DNA of 64,000 bases from Calothrix parasitica NIES-267 (GCF_002368095.1 NZ_AP018227.1:8888336-8952335), one strand, 5' to 3'. Positions 26,577 to 35,825 are shown, counted from the first letter of the stretch. The notes: a model not told the origin generated them from the sequence alone. Translations and numbers: made by a program.

Positions 26577-27053
26577 TTGCAATCCCAACTGCTTTTTTAA
26601 TGCTTCTGGTACATTTATTGCTCTTTCCAATCCATATACACCTTCCCAAATTGTATTTTCATTCCAAAAAATATCTCCTAAAACTTCATCACTAACCTGT
26701 ACATTCTTAATTTTATCTAATAATTATTCGTTTTTTATCGTGCGAAATATATTGTCTAGTCTTTCCACATAAGCTAACCGCGATGCTATTACCACACATT
26801 CTTCTAAAGTCGGGTTTTTGGTCTTATCTAAATAAAACTTAATACCTTTTGTTGTCAAACCTACACAAGAAAATCCGGCGATCGCAATTCCAGCAGGAGC
26901 AAGTGGAGAACCCAGGAAACCAGCAGCTAGAGCAAATTCCAAGACCGTTTTACTAAGCTCTGTACCTGTTTCAATAACACTGGTTGGCTTTTTTAATACT
27001 TCCAAAATGTCTTTGCTAAAAAATTTCCGTAGCTTTCCCTGCTTTTCTGTCAT
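26577..27053 (-). pseudogene. Small helical protein gene interrupted by an in-frame stop
   Basis: From the ATG ending at 27053 a 109-residue protein is read to a TAA at 26724-26726. The same frame then continues with protein-like sequence for 48 more codons (LLDKIKNVQVSDEVLGDIFW ... LKKQLGLQ) to a TAG at about 26577. The downstream part has no start codon of its own. One CAA-to-TAA change would explain it. The N-terminal part has a Gly/Ala-rich hydrophobic stretch (ALAAGFLGSPLAPAGIAIAG) and ends in a helical segment. It weakly recalls N-terminal domains of some cyanobacterial STAND/NACHT proteins, but I cannot assign a function. Confidence 0.6.
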
Positions 27054-27099
27054 GGCTGGCTTTATCGTAAAATTACTTAGATATTAGCGAAAAAAATAC

Positions 27100-27522
27100 T
27101 TATTTTGTAATCAAAGCCCCTTTCAAAGTATGCCAAGCTAAAGTAACGCATTTAACCCGTGTCGGAAATTGAGAAACGCTTTGCATAATATTGAGTTTTT
27201 CTAAAGGTGGTTTTAAGGTACTTTCTCCCATTACCATTTCACGAAAATTTTCTACCATCAATAATGCTTTAGATATATCTTTACCCTTAACAGCACCTGC
27301 CATTAAGTCAGCAGAAGCCAAACACAAAGCACATCCAGTACCTTCAAATTTAATATCTTCGATTTTTGTTTCTGTTTCATCCAACATCAATGTTAAATCA
27401 ACTTTATCCCCACAGTAAGGATTTTCACCTTGATTTTGGCGGTGTATGGGATTAGTTTTACCTTTATGCTGCGGTTTTCTAGCGTGAGATAAAATTATTT
27501 GTTGATAGCGCTGTCTTTCCAT
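27100..27522 (-). CDS. sufU: SufU-type iron-sulphur cluster assembly protein
   Basis: A 140-residue IscU/NifU-N fold protein of the SufU branch. The zinc/cluster ligands are C37 and D39 (NPYCGD), C64 (GTGCALC) and C125 (RVKCVTLAW), and the SufU-type insertion between the second and third cysteines is present (about 80-112). SufU accepts sulphur from SufS and passes it to cluster assembly. No other suf gene is nearby. The stop-interrupted gene lies 46 bp downstream. Confidence 0.88.
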   Translation of the reverse strand: MERQRYQQIILSHARKPQHKGKTNPIHRQNQGENPYCGDKVDLTLMLDETETKIEDIKFEGTGCALCLASADLMAGAVKGKDISKALLMVENFREMVMGESTLKPPLEKLNIMQSVSQFPTRVKCVTLAWHTLKGALITK

Positions 27523-27693
27523 TTTGGATTTTAGATTTTGGGTTGATAATTATGAGTTGACTTAATAACTACTCCCTATTCTCTCTTTAATAGTATTTAG
27601 TCACCATAAGAAGAAGCAATATTTATCTACTATCGATAATCGCGGTAAAGAGCTATTCTAATTTTATTACTGCTGTGAACGAAACTTGCTGCT

Positions 27694-28554
27694 GTGACGA
27701 ATTTAGAAAAAGAAGCTAACACCTTAGAACCAATACGGGATAGAACGCTACATCTTGATGGCGTAAAAATTAGCAATTCTTATATTCCTCAAAGGTATTT
27801 CTCGGAACACAGTACATCACAAATAAAAATAGCTGTACCTATTGGTAATTCATCAATTACAGTATGCTATGAGACTGCGATTGGTAACCGAAAAACTCTA
27901 TCTATCAATGAAGAACACGTATCAATTATTCCACCTGATTTAGAAAGAGAGATTTTTTGGGAAAAAGAATCAGAGCTACTTGCAATTTATTTAGATAGGA
28001 AAATTGTTATTGATGCAGCCAATGAATATCATGGTAGTAATTTAGAAATTATCGAAAACTGGACGGTAGAAGATGCATTAATTAGACAGTTAGGTTTGAC
28101 TTTGCGCTCAGAATTGCAAGGGGGTAATTACGATAAGCTATATCTGGAGTCGTTGATTAATTTTTTATCAGTACATTTAATCAAGAATTATTCTACTCAA
28201 CAAAAACCTTTAAAACAATTGAAAAGTGGGTTAACCAAACATAAACTTAAGCAAATAGTTGATTATATCAATAATAATTTACATCAAGATTTGAGCTTAA
28301 AAGAATTAGCAAGACTAGTACAAATTAGCCCATATCATTTTACTCGTCAATTTAAACAGTCTACTGCTTTACCACCTCATCAATATATTATTCGTACTAG
28401 AATAGAACGTGCCAAACAATTACTTAAGCAAGGTAATTTAACCATTGCTCAAGTTGCTTATATTGTGGGTTTTTCTCATCAAAGTCACCTTAATCGACAT
28501 TTTAAGCGCTTGGTGGGAGTTACCCCGAAAGTATTTGTCAAACAAAATAATTAA
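27694..28554 (+). CDS. AraC family transcriptional regulator 1
   Basis: A 286-residue regulator starting at GTG. The N-terminal half (to about 180) is a cupin-like effector domain without a recognised ligand motif. The C-terminal half has the two helix-turn-helix motifs of AraC: LSLKELARLVQISPYHFTRQ, then LTIAQVAYIVGFSHQSHLNR, with the family signature VGVTPKVF at the end. Its nearest same-strand target is the SDR operon from 29333, across the PAP/fibrillin gene on the other strand. A second AraC gene with the same layout lies at 50069-50944. Confidence 0.9.
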   Translation: MTNLEKEANTLEPIRDRTLHLDGVKISNSYIPQRYFSEHSTSQIKIAVPIGNSSITVCYETAIGNRKTLSINEEHVSIIPPDLEREIFWEKESELLAIYLDRKIVIDAANEYHGSNLEIIENWTVEDALIRQLGLTLRSELQGGNYDKLYLESLINFLSVHLIKNYSTQQKPLKQLKSGLTKHKLKQIVDYINNNLHQDLSLKELARLVQISPYHFTRQFKQSTALPPHQYIIRTRIERAKQLLKQGNLTIAQVAYIVGFSHQSHLNRHFKRLVGVTPKVFVKQNN

Positions 28555-28562
28555 TCAGTCAA

Positions 28563-29171
28563 TTAAGCACGTTTTAAAATAAATAAACTTCCATCTCCCC
28601 CTCTACCGATTCTCAGAGTTTCATCTATGTAGGTAACGTCTAGAGTCGGAATTCTACCTTGGGGATTATTCGCTTGAACAACTTTAAATGGATTTAATTT
28701 CGGGGTTTGAATACCGAAGATGTTTTCAATTGATAGATAGCGTTTGTCAAACTGTACGTTGATGCGTTTGTTGGTTTCATCTTCCGCTGGCTCAAAAGTT
28801 GCTGTGACTTTAACGCTCCCCGATACCAACCCCCAAGGATGTTTAACAAAAGCTAGATTAGAAAACGATTTATTAGCAACGTCAATTTCTTGATAAACTC
28901 TACCAATTTTTAAACCTAATGGTAGAGAAGATAAAGAACGAATTTCTCTTGCTGTTGAATATTGTAATAACCATTTTCCATTTAATAAATTAACTGCATT
29001 AACTAATGGTTGAGGATTAGGATTAATTTCCTCTACTTGGGTTGTTAGCTGCTCAATTTCTTCTACTAAGCTTTTATCTAAAGTCAAATTTGTTACGGGA
29101 AAATCCTCCTTAGATGTAATTTCCTCTAAGAGAGTTTGTAACTTTTCTTTAAGTGCTAGTGAGTTAGTCAA
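28563..29171 (-). CDS. PAP/fibrillin (plastid lipid-associated protein) family
   Basis: A 202-residue protein with the fibrillin pattern: a helical N-terminus (LKEKLQTLLEEI), the LLNGKWLLQYSTA strand with its Trp, internal lipocalin-like strands, and the C-terminal LDVTYIDETLRIGRGGDGSLFIL signature. Fibrillins bind lipids and isoprenoids at thylakoid or lipid-droplet surfaces and protect photosystems under light stress. It is convergent with AraC 1 (8 bp between the stops). Confidence 0.88.
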   Translation of the reverse strand: MTNSLALKEKLQTLLEEITSKEDFPVTNLTLDKSLVEEIEQLTTQVEEINPNPQPLVNAVNLLNGKWLLQYSTAREIRSLSSLPLGLKIGRVYQEIDVANKSFSNLAFVKHPWGLVSGSVKVTATFEPAEDETNKRINVQFDKRYLSIENIFGIQTPKLNPFKVVQANNPQGRIPTLDVTYIDETLRIGRGGDGSLFILKRA

Positions 29172-29332
29172 GAGTCGTTTTTTCCTAGTTTTTATTTCAT
29201 CTTAAAAGAATAATCTTCATTACAGCAATAACATGCAACTTAAAGCAATAACGTGCAAGAATTTTATCGATGAATTTGTTTAAGCTGAATTTAGTATTTT
29301 TTGGCAAGTGTTAATGAATCTAGGGGAGCATT

Positions 29333-29626
29333 ATGCAGTTTTTATTAATCGCACGAATTCCGGGAGGTGTAACAGCAGAGCAAGTAATACCCCACGTACA
29401 AGCAGAAGCGCAAAAAGTATGGGACAACTATTCTGCTGAAGTGGTGCGTTCAATTCACTACATAGCAGATATGAGTGGTGCTGTGTTGATGTGTGAAGGG
29501 GAAAGTTTGTCAGCGATGCAGAAAATAGCTGATGAGTTTCCAATGGTGAAAGCTGGAGTATTAGGAATAGAAGTGCTACCGCTTAAACCATACACGGGTT
29601 TGGAATCGTTGTTTGCTAAATCGTAA
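29333..29626 (+). CDS. Muconolactone-isomerase-like small protein
   Basis: A 97-residue ferredoxin-fold-like protein that opens MQFLLIARIPGG and contains a VRSIHYIADMSGAVLMCEGES stretch followed by the typical helix and short C-terminal strand (VKAGVLGIEVLPLKPY). This is the pattern of small dimeric isomerase/monooxygenase-like proteins; the substrate is unknown. It is first in a tight four-gene set with a SnoaL-like protein (33 bp later) and two SDR enzymes, suggesting modification of a small organic substrate. A GGGGAGC ribosome site precedes the ATG. Confidence 0.65.
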   Translation: MQFLLIARIPGGVTAEQVIPHVQAEAQKVWDNYSAEVVRSIHYIADMSGAVLMCEGESLSAMQKIADEFPMVKAGVLGIEVLPLKPYTGLESLFAKS

Positions 29627-29659
29627 GTACTCAAATATAGGGAATAGGAAACAACAAAT

Positions 29660-30082
29660 ATGCAATTAACTGCAACTCATCAGCAAAACCTTCAAACAGC
29701 TAAAGATTTTATGGCTACTTTGGCTGCGGGAAATATGGATAAGCTAATGAATTTTTGGGCTGATGAAGGGGTGTTGGAATTTCCCTTTCACCCACCTGCT
29801 GCGGTTGAACGGGTTGAAGGTAAGTCGAATATCACTGAATATTTCAACGGTACGACTGGAAAAAAGAAACCGCTAGATTTTCCAATTACAGGTAGTTATC
29901 CCATGCTCGACCCAAATTTAGTTTTAATTGAGTTTGAAGGAAAATTACAAAATTTAGTAACTGGGGAGCATTACACCAATAAATACTGTGTTTTGTTTAA
30001 ATTTAACGAGGTGGGGAAAGTAACTCTATTTCGCGAATACTTTGATTCTCTTAAACGACAACAATTTGAAACTGATGACTAA
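29660..30082 (+). CDS. SnoaL/NTF2-like protein
   Basis: A 140-residue NTF2-fold protein: an N-terminal helix pair (AKDFMATLAAGNMDKLMNFW), the ADEGVLEFPFHP strand, and the C-terminal strands FEGKLQNLVTGEHYTNKYCVLFKFNEVGKVTLFREYFD. Members act as ketosteroid-isomerase-like enzymes or ligand binders. The gene ends inside the first codons of the following SDR gene (8-bp overlap), so they are co-translated. Confidence 0.8.
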   Translation: MQLTATHQQNLQTAKDFMATLAAGNMDKLMNFWADEGVLEFPFHPPAAVERVEGKSNITEYFNGTTGKKKPLDFPITGSYPMLDPNLVLIEFEGKLQNLVTGEHYTNKYCVLFKFNEVGKVTLFREYFDSLKRQQFETDD

Positions 30083-30836
30083 TAGCTTAAAAGGAAAAGT
30101 TGCATTAGTAACTGGTGGAACTACAGGAATTGGACAAGAAACTGCGATTGCTTTGGCTGGTGCAGGAGCAAAGGTAATTGTCACCGGTAGAGGAATCGAA
30201 CGAGGTGAAGAAACAGTAAATTTGATAAAAAAACAAGGGGGTGAGGCAACTTTCGTCCGAGCGGATGTTTCCCAAGCAACAGAAGTTGAGGCAATGGTGA
30301 AGCAAGCTGTAGAAACTTATGGTCGTCTCGATTGTGCTTTTAACAACGCAGGAACAGAGGGAAAACTCGCACCAATTACCGAACTCAGCGAGGAAGATTT
30401 GAACAAAGTTATTGATATCAATCTTAAAGGTACTTGGTTATGTCTTAAATACGAGATTGCCCAAATGTTGAAACAAGGGAGTGGAGCTATTGTTAATACC
30501 TCATCTGGTTATGGTGAGGTTGGAGGAGCTAACGCAAGTCTTTACTCTGCTAGCAAACACGGAATAATTGGTTTAACCAAATCCTTGGCTCTCGAATATG
30601 CCACAAAAGGCATTCGTATCAACGCTGTTGCACCTGGCCCAATTGATACCGGGATGCCAGATAGAGGTACTTCTAGCAAAGAAGCATTAGAGAATTATAT
30701 TTCTACTTTTGTACCAATGAACAGAATGGGAACTGCGCGGGAGGTTGCAGAAGCAGTTATTTGGCTTTTTTCCGATGCGGCCTCTTTTGTGACAGGTACG
30801 ACATTAGCAGTAGATGGTGGTTATTTAGCACAGTAG
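30075..30836 (+). CDS. Short-chain dehydrogenase/reductase 1
   Basis: I use the ATG at 30075 (MTNSLKGKVALVTGG), which overlaps the SnoaL-like gene's end; an upstream frame extension to 30042 is less likely. The 253-residue classical SDR has TGGTTGIG (13-20), NNAG (90-93), an active-site Ser near 143-144, and Y157xxxK161 (YSASK). The C-terminal SFVTGTTLAVDGGY motif is typical. It is an NAD(P)-dependent oxidoreductase of unknown substrate, in the same operon as SDR 2. Confidence 0.9.
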   Translation: MTNSLKGKVALVTGGTTGIGQETAIALAGAGAKVIVTGRGIERGEETVNLIKKQGGEATFVRADVSQATEVEAMVKQAVETYGRLDCAFNNAGTEGKLAPITELSEEDLNKVIDINLKGTWLCLKYEIAQMLKQGSGAIVNTSSGYGEVGGANASLYSASKHGIIGLTKSLALEYATKGIRINAVAPGPIDTGMPDRGTSSKEALENYISTFVPMNRMGTAREVAEAVIWLFSDAASFVTGTTLAVDGGYLAQ

Positions 30837-30867
30837 AAAAGATACATTATTTAGGACGAAAATATCG

Positions 30868-31590
30868 ATGAGTTTAGAAAATAAAGTTGTAGCTGTTACA
30901 GGTGCGAGCAGTGGTATTGGGGAAGCAATTGCAAGAGAATTAGCGAATAGTGGTTGCAATGTAATGTTAGCAGCGCGTCGAGAAGAACGACTCAAATCTC
31001 TAGCACAAGAACTCGGGGATAAAGTTGCTTATCACGTTACCGATGTTACCGATGCCCAACAAGTGCAAGCAATGGCAAAGGCTGCTTTAGAGCGCTTCGG
31101 TAAAGTCGATGTTTTGATTAATAATGCTGGAATCATGCCAGTTAGCCCATTAATTGACCTCAAGGTTGATGACTGGAATAAAGCTATTGATATTAACATT
31201 CGCGGTGTTTTGCACGGAATTGCTGCGGTGCTTCCCCATATGCTCGATAGCGGTAGCGGTCATATTATTAATATTGGTTCAATCGCTTCCCTGCAAGCTC
31301 TACCCAACTTCGCTGTCTATTGCGGTACTAAGTTTGCTGTCAGAGCTATTAGTGAGAGCTTGCGTAAAGAGACGTTAGGTAAAGTCAGAGTGACTATTAT
31401 TTACCCTGGTGCAGTTGAAAGCGAATTAGCCGAGGTAAGTAATGACGAAAAAACATCCAGCCAAATAAGCGAAAGTTTTAGCCATATTTCACCAACTGCT
31501 ATTAGTCGAGCAGTACGTTATGCAATTGACCAACCCCCGGAAGTAGCCGTTAGCGAAATTGTAGTACGTCCATCCGACCAAGAATTATAA
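30868..31590 (+). CDS. Short-chain dehydrogenase/reductase 2
   Basis: A 240-residue classical SDR with TGASSGIG (11-18), NNAG (85-88), Ser in NIGSIAS and Y151xxxK155 (YCGTK). The pattern (VAVTGASSGIGEAIARELA, and RPSDQEL at the C-terminus) matches the YdfG/serine-dehydrogenase-like group, usually NADP-dependent. It lies 31 bp after SDR 1 and is last in the operon. Downstream is a repeat mosaic. Confidence 0.9.
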   Translation: MSLENKVVAVTGASSGIGEAIARELANSGCNVMLAARREERLKSLAQELGDKVAYHVTDVTDAQQVQAMAKAALERFGKVDVLINNAGIMPVSPLIDLKVDDWNKAIDINIRGVLHGIAAVLPHMLDSGSGHIINIGSIASLQALPNFAVYCGTKFAVRAISESLRKETLGKVRVTIIYPGAVESELAEVSNDEKTSSQISESFSHISPTAISRAVRYAIDQPPEVAVSEIVVRPSDQEL

Positions 31591-31872
31591 CGATTTAAAA
31601 GCTGAAGCCGAGAATTTAACAATATTCTTTGACTTAATTCTGATGGGTTTGTAGTTGCGCTTACTCTGCGAGAAAGCCTATATCCTAACGGACACGCTTC
31701 GCTAACGGCCTACATGGGGGAAACCACGCCACTTTGCTCAAGGTCGGGAACCTCCATCCGGGTATCTCTTTATGCCCTCCCACGCTCCGCTAACGCGCTT
31801 TTTGAATGACGGAAGCCGACATCCCTTACCTTGTCTCACCGCAACGCAATGGCTTCCCAAGACCGCGCTGTT
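31591..31872. repeat. Repeat mosaic between SDR operon and GTPase gene
   Basis: About 280 bp of GC-richer DNA made of repeat words also seen elsewhere in the window or genome type: GTTTGTAGTTGCGCTTA (compare 9931), ACGCTTCGCTAACGGCC, ACGCTCCGCTAACGCGC and a CCCAAGACCGCGC end. No real gene is seen. Confidence 0.55.
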
Positions 31873-33201
31873 TCACCAATTCCCCAATTCCTGCTGCAAA
31901 CGATACAAAATTGTATCCGGCTCAACTTCCTGTAATATTTCTTCTATTACATTACTAACCCCTAATTCACCCCAAGAACAGCCTTTTTCTAAATACGCTT
32001 TAGCCGCTTTTCCTACGGAATAAGCACCGTAACCTGCGATACCAGCTTGCGTGACCGCTGTTCCAGCAAAAGCCGTAATATTCATCGGATTTTCACTAGA
32101 AGAAATTGCGATCGCACTTTTTCCAAAACCTAAAAGAAAGCTGCTCCCTAATTCCCCTAACAACAAACCACCGGAACTGAATAAAATTATTTTGAGTAGT
32201 TTCCCAGCCTTATAACCGGTCATTGGTAAACCATAAAGTCGAGACAAAGAGCGAATCAAGGCTAAATCAGCCGCAATTCCTCCACATACATCAAAGAAAG
32301 CGATAGGATTTAAACCCACAGCCAATGCTTTATATTTTGCATATTGCCAAATTAAATTCTCTGCTTCCTTCTCTCGTAATTCTACAGTTTTGTAAGCAAT
32401 AGATTCTTCCGCATCTCTCGCTTGTACCAAAGCATTCAACGATAACAGCGAACGTCCTTCACGATTGAGAATCTTCAAAATAGTTTGTTGAAGTTGCTCT
32501 ATTTGTGGTGGTAAGGTCTCCCATTCATAATCCTCTTTACCATCCGCATATTCAACTCTAACTTCCATCGGTGCGGGTTCTGCAGCTACCATAACTATTT
32601 CATCAGGTTTTAAGGGCCTCATAGAGCTTCCCGCAGCTAACTGCTGTAAATTCGCGTAAATAGCTTTTTTATCAGTATCGGGATATAAATCAGTTTTATT
32701 AAATACTAAAATTAACGGTTTTTGAGCCTTTCGTAAATCTAACAGTGCTTCATATTCGGTACGAGTAATATCACCAGAAACAACAAACAAAATTAAATCA
32801 GCTTGACGGGTAACTTCCCGAGCCATTTGTCCCCTTGCTTCCCCAGCTATTTCATCTAGTCCGGGAGTATCAATTAACTCAACTTCTACTTTTCCTCCGG
32901 GATTCCAGCGAATAGAACGGGGATATTGAGTAACACCGTTAAGCGGTCCCGTCTCCAGAATTTTCTGTCCCATCAAAGCGTTCAAAACCGCAGATTTTCC
33001 GCGACTTACTAACCCAAAAGCAGCGATACGAATCACGTTGTAGTCAAGTTTATTAAGATTAGAAGTTAAAAGCTGTATTTCTGGCTTAACTAAACCCGCT
33101 AACTCCGAATCAAATCCCGGTTTACGCAAGTTACCATACCAAGACAAAGCCTGTCTGAGGCTAGCACGAGCGCGGTTTAAATGAGTTTCTTGCTGATTCA
33201 T
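31873..33201 (-). CDS. Era/dynamin-like GTPase with DUF697 membrane domain
   Basis: A 442-residue protein. The GTPase domain shows G1 GLVSRGKS (63-70), a Thr-containing switch I (NGVTQYP), G3 DTPG (111-114) and G4 NKTD (168-171). The C-terminal DUF697 region has helices resembling membrane segments (about 295-405) rich in Gly/Ala. Such proteins occur in most cyanobacteria and may act at membranes, but the role is not established. The start ATG lies downstream of a short GC-poor intergenic region. Confidence 0.87.
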   Translation of the reverse strand: MNQQETHLNRARASLRQALSWYGNLRKPGFDSELAGLVKPEIQLLTSNLNKLDYNVIRIAAFGLVSRGKSAVLNALMGQKILETGPLNGVTQYPRSIRWNPGGKVEVELIDTPGLDEIAGEARGQMAREVTRQADLILFVVSGDITRTEYEALLDLRKAQKPLILVFNKTDLYPDTDKKAIYANLQQLAAGSSMRPLKPDEIVMVAAEPAPMEVRVEYADGKEDYEWETLPPQIEQLQQTILKILNREGRSLLSLNALVQARDAEESIAYKTVELREKEAENLIWQYAKYKALAVGLNPIAFFDVCGGIAADLALIRSLSRLYGLPMTGYKAGKLLKIILFSSGGLLLGELGSSFLLGFGKSAIAISSSENPMNITAFAGTAVTQAGIAGYGAYSVGKAAKAYLEKGCSWGELGVSNVIEEILQEVEPDTILYRLQQELGNW

Positions 33202-33853
33202 AATTCATATTTAGGAATTGGGCATGGGGCATGGGGCATTGGTAATATATAATATCTAGACCCCGAACAATCCCGAGCAATGGAATGTAAATAATATCGT
33301 AATTATAAATTTATAACTTCCAACTCCTAACTGATTACCTGTAGCTGGTAACTGGTAACCTATACTTATAGTTCCCATTAGCTAGATAAAGAATTATAGA
33401 TGAAGGTAAATATTTGATTCTTGATTAGAGCAGATGTATTGATGATTCAGTATTTTTCAGGTTGAAAATGCCAACTTAAATGAATTATTAATATACAATT
33501 ATGAAATCATTTTACATAAACAAGTAATTTATAAATTAACAATACGATGAAATATTTTTAGAAGAAGTTTTATTGGTAGAATCACTATTGGTAAAATCAC
33601 ACAGAATCACTGTCTTGTCAGTTTTCAGGAGACACATGATATATGTAAAATATTATAAAAATATAATATAAATGTTACGTTGCACACAAGTATGCATTAG
33701 CTGTTTAATTTTTATATAAAATTGCGTTAAGTCGTGTAACCTGCGATTATTTGATTATCCTTAAAAATACAGCAGTGAAAGCGAAAATTTTATTATTATT
33801 GAAATTAGCTCCATTGGGCTATATCGGCAACATCAAGGCTAGGAGTAATGTAA
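33202..33853. other. 652-bp AT-rich gene-free region
   Basis: It begins with a short GGGCATG tandem repeat (33221-33240). The rest is very AT-rich without coding content. It separates divergent genes, so it should contain both promoters. I see no strong hairpin. Confidence 0.55.
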
Positions 33854-34381
33854 ATGAAGTCGTCAATCAAAAGCGCTGAAGCAGTTCAAATCATTTCAGA
33901 GTTTGTAGAACTGCAAAATAATCTGAATTTAGCATTTCGCCAGATATACCCCAATGTCAGCAAGTCTTTCTCTGCTAACTGTCCCCGTCAAGGTTTGTTA
34001 TCGCTACAAGATGAAAAATGGACGTTTGATAAACATGGAGTCGGCGTTTATTTTCAATCAGAAAGGTCTTATCTTATAGTTGATATTCATGCTGGATTTG
34101 TAGACTATCCACAAGCATTTGATGCATGGCGACTCGTACAGTATTTTGAATCAAAAGGTATAGAACAAATTTATTATATAAATGATGTCTTTGACCTTAC
34201 AAATAAAGTCAATAACGAGGATATTGTTGATGATTTATTAGAGCATCTTTTGGAAGATAATATTATCGAAATTGTTTTACCTAAACTCAAGCTGTACGGT
34301 TTGAAAAACACATCTACAGATTCTAGAGCTAGAATTTTAAGTCAGTTGTCGCGGTTGTTTAATGAAGGGAATGGGGATTAG
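33854..34381 (+). CDS. Hypothetical protein, possibly DUF6896/immunity-like
   Basis: A 175-residue soluble alpha/beta protein with no signal or membrane segment. It has a central FDKHGVGVYF motif and an HAGFVDYPQAFDAWRLVQYF stretch; this His/Asp/Trp pattern loosely resembles DUF6896-type proteins found near toxin/immunity loci, but I am not certain of the family. The C-terminal half is acidic (NNEDIVDDLLEHLLEDN). A good GGAGT ribosome site precedes the ATG. It converges on the methyltransferase gene, separated by an STRR tract. Confidence 0.6.
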   Translation: MKSSIKSAEAVQIISEFVELQNNLNLAFRQIYPNVSKSFSANCPRQGLLSLQDEKWTFDKHGVGVYFQSERSYLIVDIHAGFVDYPQAFDAWRLVQYFESKGIEQIYYINDVFDLTNKVNNEDIVDDLLEHLLEDNIIEIVLPKLKLYGLKNTSTDSRARILSQLSRLFNEGNGD

Positions 34382-34426
34382 GTGAAAGGTTAAAGGTTAA
34401 AGGTCAAAGCTTGAAATTATTTTTTT

Positions 34427-34500
34427 CTCCCTATCTCCCTATCTCCCTATCTCCCCATCTCCCCCCTCTCCCCCTCTCCCCCTCTTCCCTCTTCCTTTTT
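34427..34500. repeat. STRR tract, CTCCCTAT/CTCCCC units, entering a coding region
   Basis: Tandem ATCTCCCT and CCCCTCT units extend from the intergenic gap into the 3' end of the methyltransferase gene. Confidence 0.85.
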
Positions 34501-35775
34501 CCTCCTCTTCCTCGGTTCGATAATATTTTCATCAACACCGAATCTTTCCGCAGCTTGAGACATATTTAATTGTAATAAACTATCATCACCTAATTCTCTT
34601 GTTTGCTCTGGTTTAATTGGGATAATTCCTAGAGCTAGTATAATTTCTGCCCCAATCGCTTTAGCTAATAAAGGAGGAACTGAGTTTCCTATTTGTCGAA
34701 ATCCATGCCATTTTGTGGGGTGAAAGCGAAACCAGTCGGGGTAAGAATGTAAACGTGCTGCTTCTCTGACGGTAATACATCTAGGAGTCACGGGATGAAT
34801 CGGACGGGGAGAGGTAAAAGCACCACGATTTCTCGGTGTTCCTGCTCTTAAAGTTTTACAAATTCCGTTTGCATCTAATTTATGAAAGTGACTAATAGGT
34901 TCAGTTTTACCGGGTTCGGTTTGCTTGAATCTTTTAATAGATTGAGGACTATGTTTTGTACGATTACTTGAAGTAAGAAAATAAGCATCAAATAAACGTT
35001 CGTAAGAATAATCATTTTCAAGTGATGAAAGACCTCGTAAGTAACTGCTATATTCGCTAGGTTTATCGTAATCAGCAATCACCCAATCTCTTTCAATCAA
35101 TTCTGAATAGTTTTCCACTTCTGGTAAATCACCGATAGCATCCCAAACTGTAGGAGTTGCGGATAAATCTGGATTATTGATAATATACTTGGATTTTTTA
35201 GATATTTTTGGTGTTGTCACCGGTTGGGGATATTTTGGTAAATTTAAATTTTGACGACATCCTAAAAGAAACAATCTAGCTCTATCTTGAGGAACTCCAT
35301 AATTAGCAGCATTAATAACTTGATAATTTTCTTCTATTTGATAACCGTTTTTTTCAAACTCTTCGATAACTTCTAACAAAAATTTCCGATGTTCACCTAC
35401 AGTTAATCCAGGTACATTTTCAAATACAAAATATTTTGGCTGTAATTCTAAAATTAGTCGTAAAAAGTGAAATACCAAAGAATTTCTAGGGTCATCCAAA
35501 GCCCGTTTCCCCATCATGGAAAATCCTTGACAGGGAGAACCACCAAAAACAACATCAATTTCTTTATCTTTTATTTTAGATATCCTTCTAATTTTCTTTC
35601 CCGAAATCTTCTCTACGTTTGCACATAAAGTAGACCAAAAAGGAAAATTAAATTCATGAATAGCACAATGAATCGGGTCTAATTCCACAGCAGCAAGCAC
35701 ATCAAAACCAGCTTGTTCAAAACCAAGACTCATCCCCCCCGCACCCGCAAACAAATCTACAGCAATAGGACGCAT
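34447..35775 (-). CDS. Orphan C5-cytosine DNA methyltransferase
   Basis: A 442-residue m5C methyltransferase with motif I (DLFAGAGGMSLGF, 7-19), catalytic motif IV (GGSPCQGFS, C82), motif VI (FENVPGL), motif VIII (QDRARLFLLG) and motif X (GNSVPP). No restriction gene is adjacent, so it is likely solitary. Its start (DPIHCAIHEFNFPFW) and overall design resemble the cyanobacterial solitary enzymes that modify the HIP1 core CGATCG (M.Ssp6803I type); this is inference from family memory. The last 20 residues (Arg/Lys/Glu/Gly-rich) are encoded by an STRR and are probably a non-native tail. Confidence 0.9.
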   Translation of the reverse strand: MRPIAVDLFAGAGGMSLGFEQAGFDVLAAVELDPIHCAIHEFNFPFWSTLCANVEKISGKKIRRISKIKDKEIDVVFGGSPCQGFSMMGKRALDDPRNSLVFHFLRLILELQPKYFVFENVPGLTVGEHRKFLLEVIEEFEKNGYQIEENYQVINAANYGVPQDRARLFLLGCRQNLNLPKYPQPVTTPKISKKSKYIINNPDLSATPTVWDAIGDLPEVENYSELIERDWVIADYDKPSEYSSYLRGLSSLENDYSYERLFDAYFLTSSNRTKHSPQSIKRFKQTEPGKTEPISHFHKLDANGICKTLRAGTPRNRGAFTSPRPIHPVTPRCITVREAARLHSYPDWFRFHPTKWHGFRQIGNSVPPLLAKAIGAEIILALGIIPIKPEQTRELGDDSLLQLNMSQAAERFGVDENIIEPRKRRKKEEGRGGEGERGEMGR

Positions 35776-35825
35776 TTTCAGTGAACAGTTATCAGTTATC
35801 AGTTAACAGTGAACAGTTAGTAATG

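Noticed and set aside
34447..35775. Restriction-modification system
   Set aside because: No restriction endonuclease gene is adjacent; the convergent 175-residue protein has no nuclease motif.
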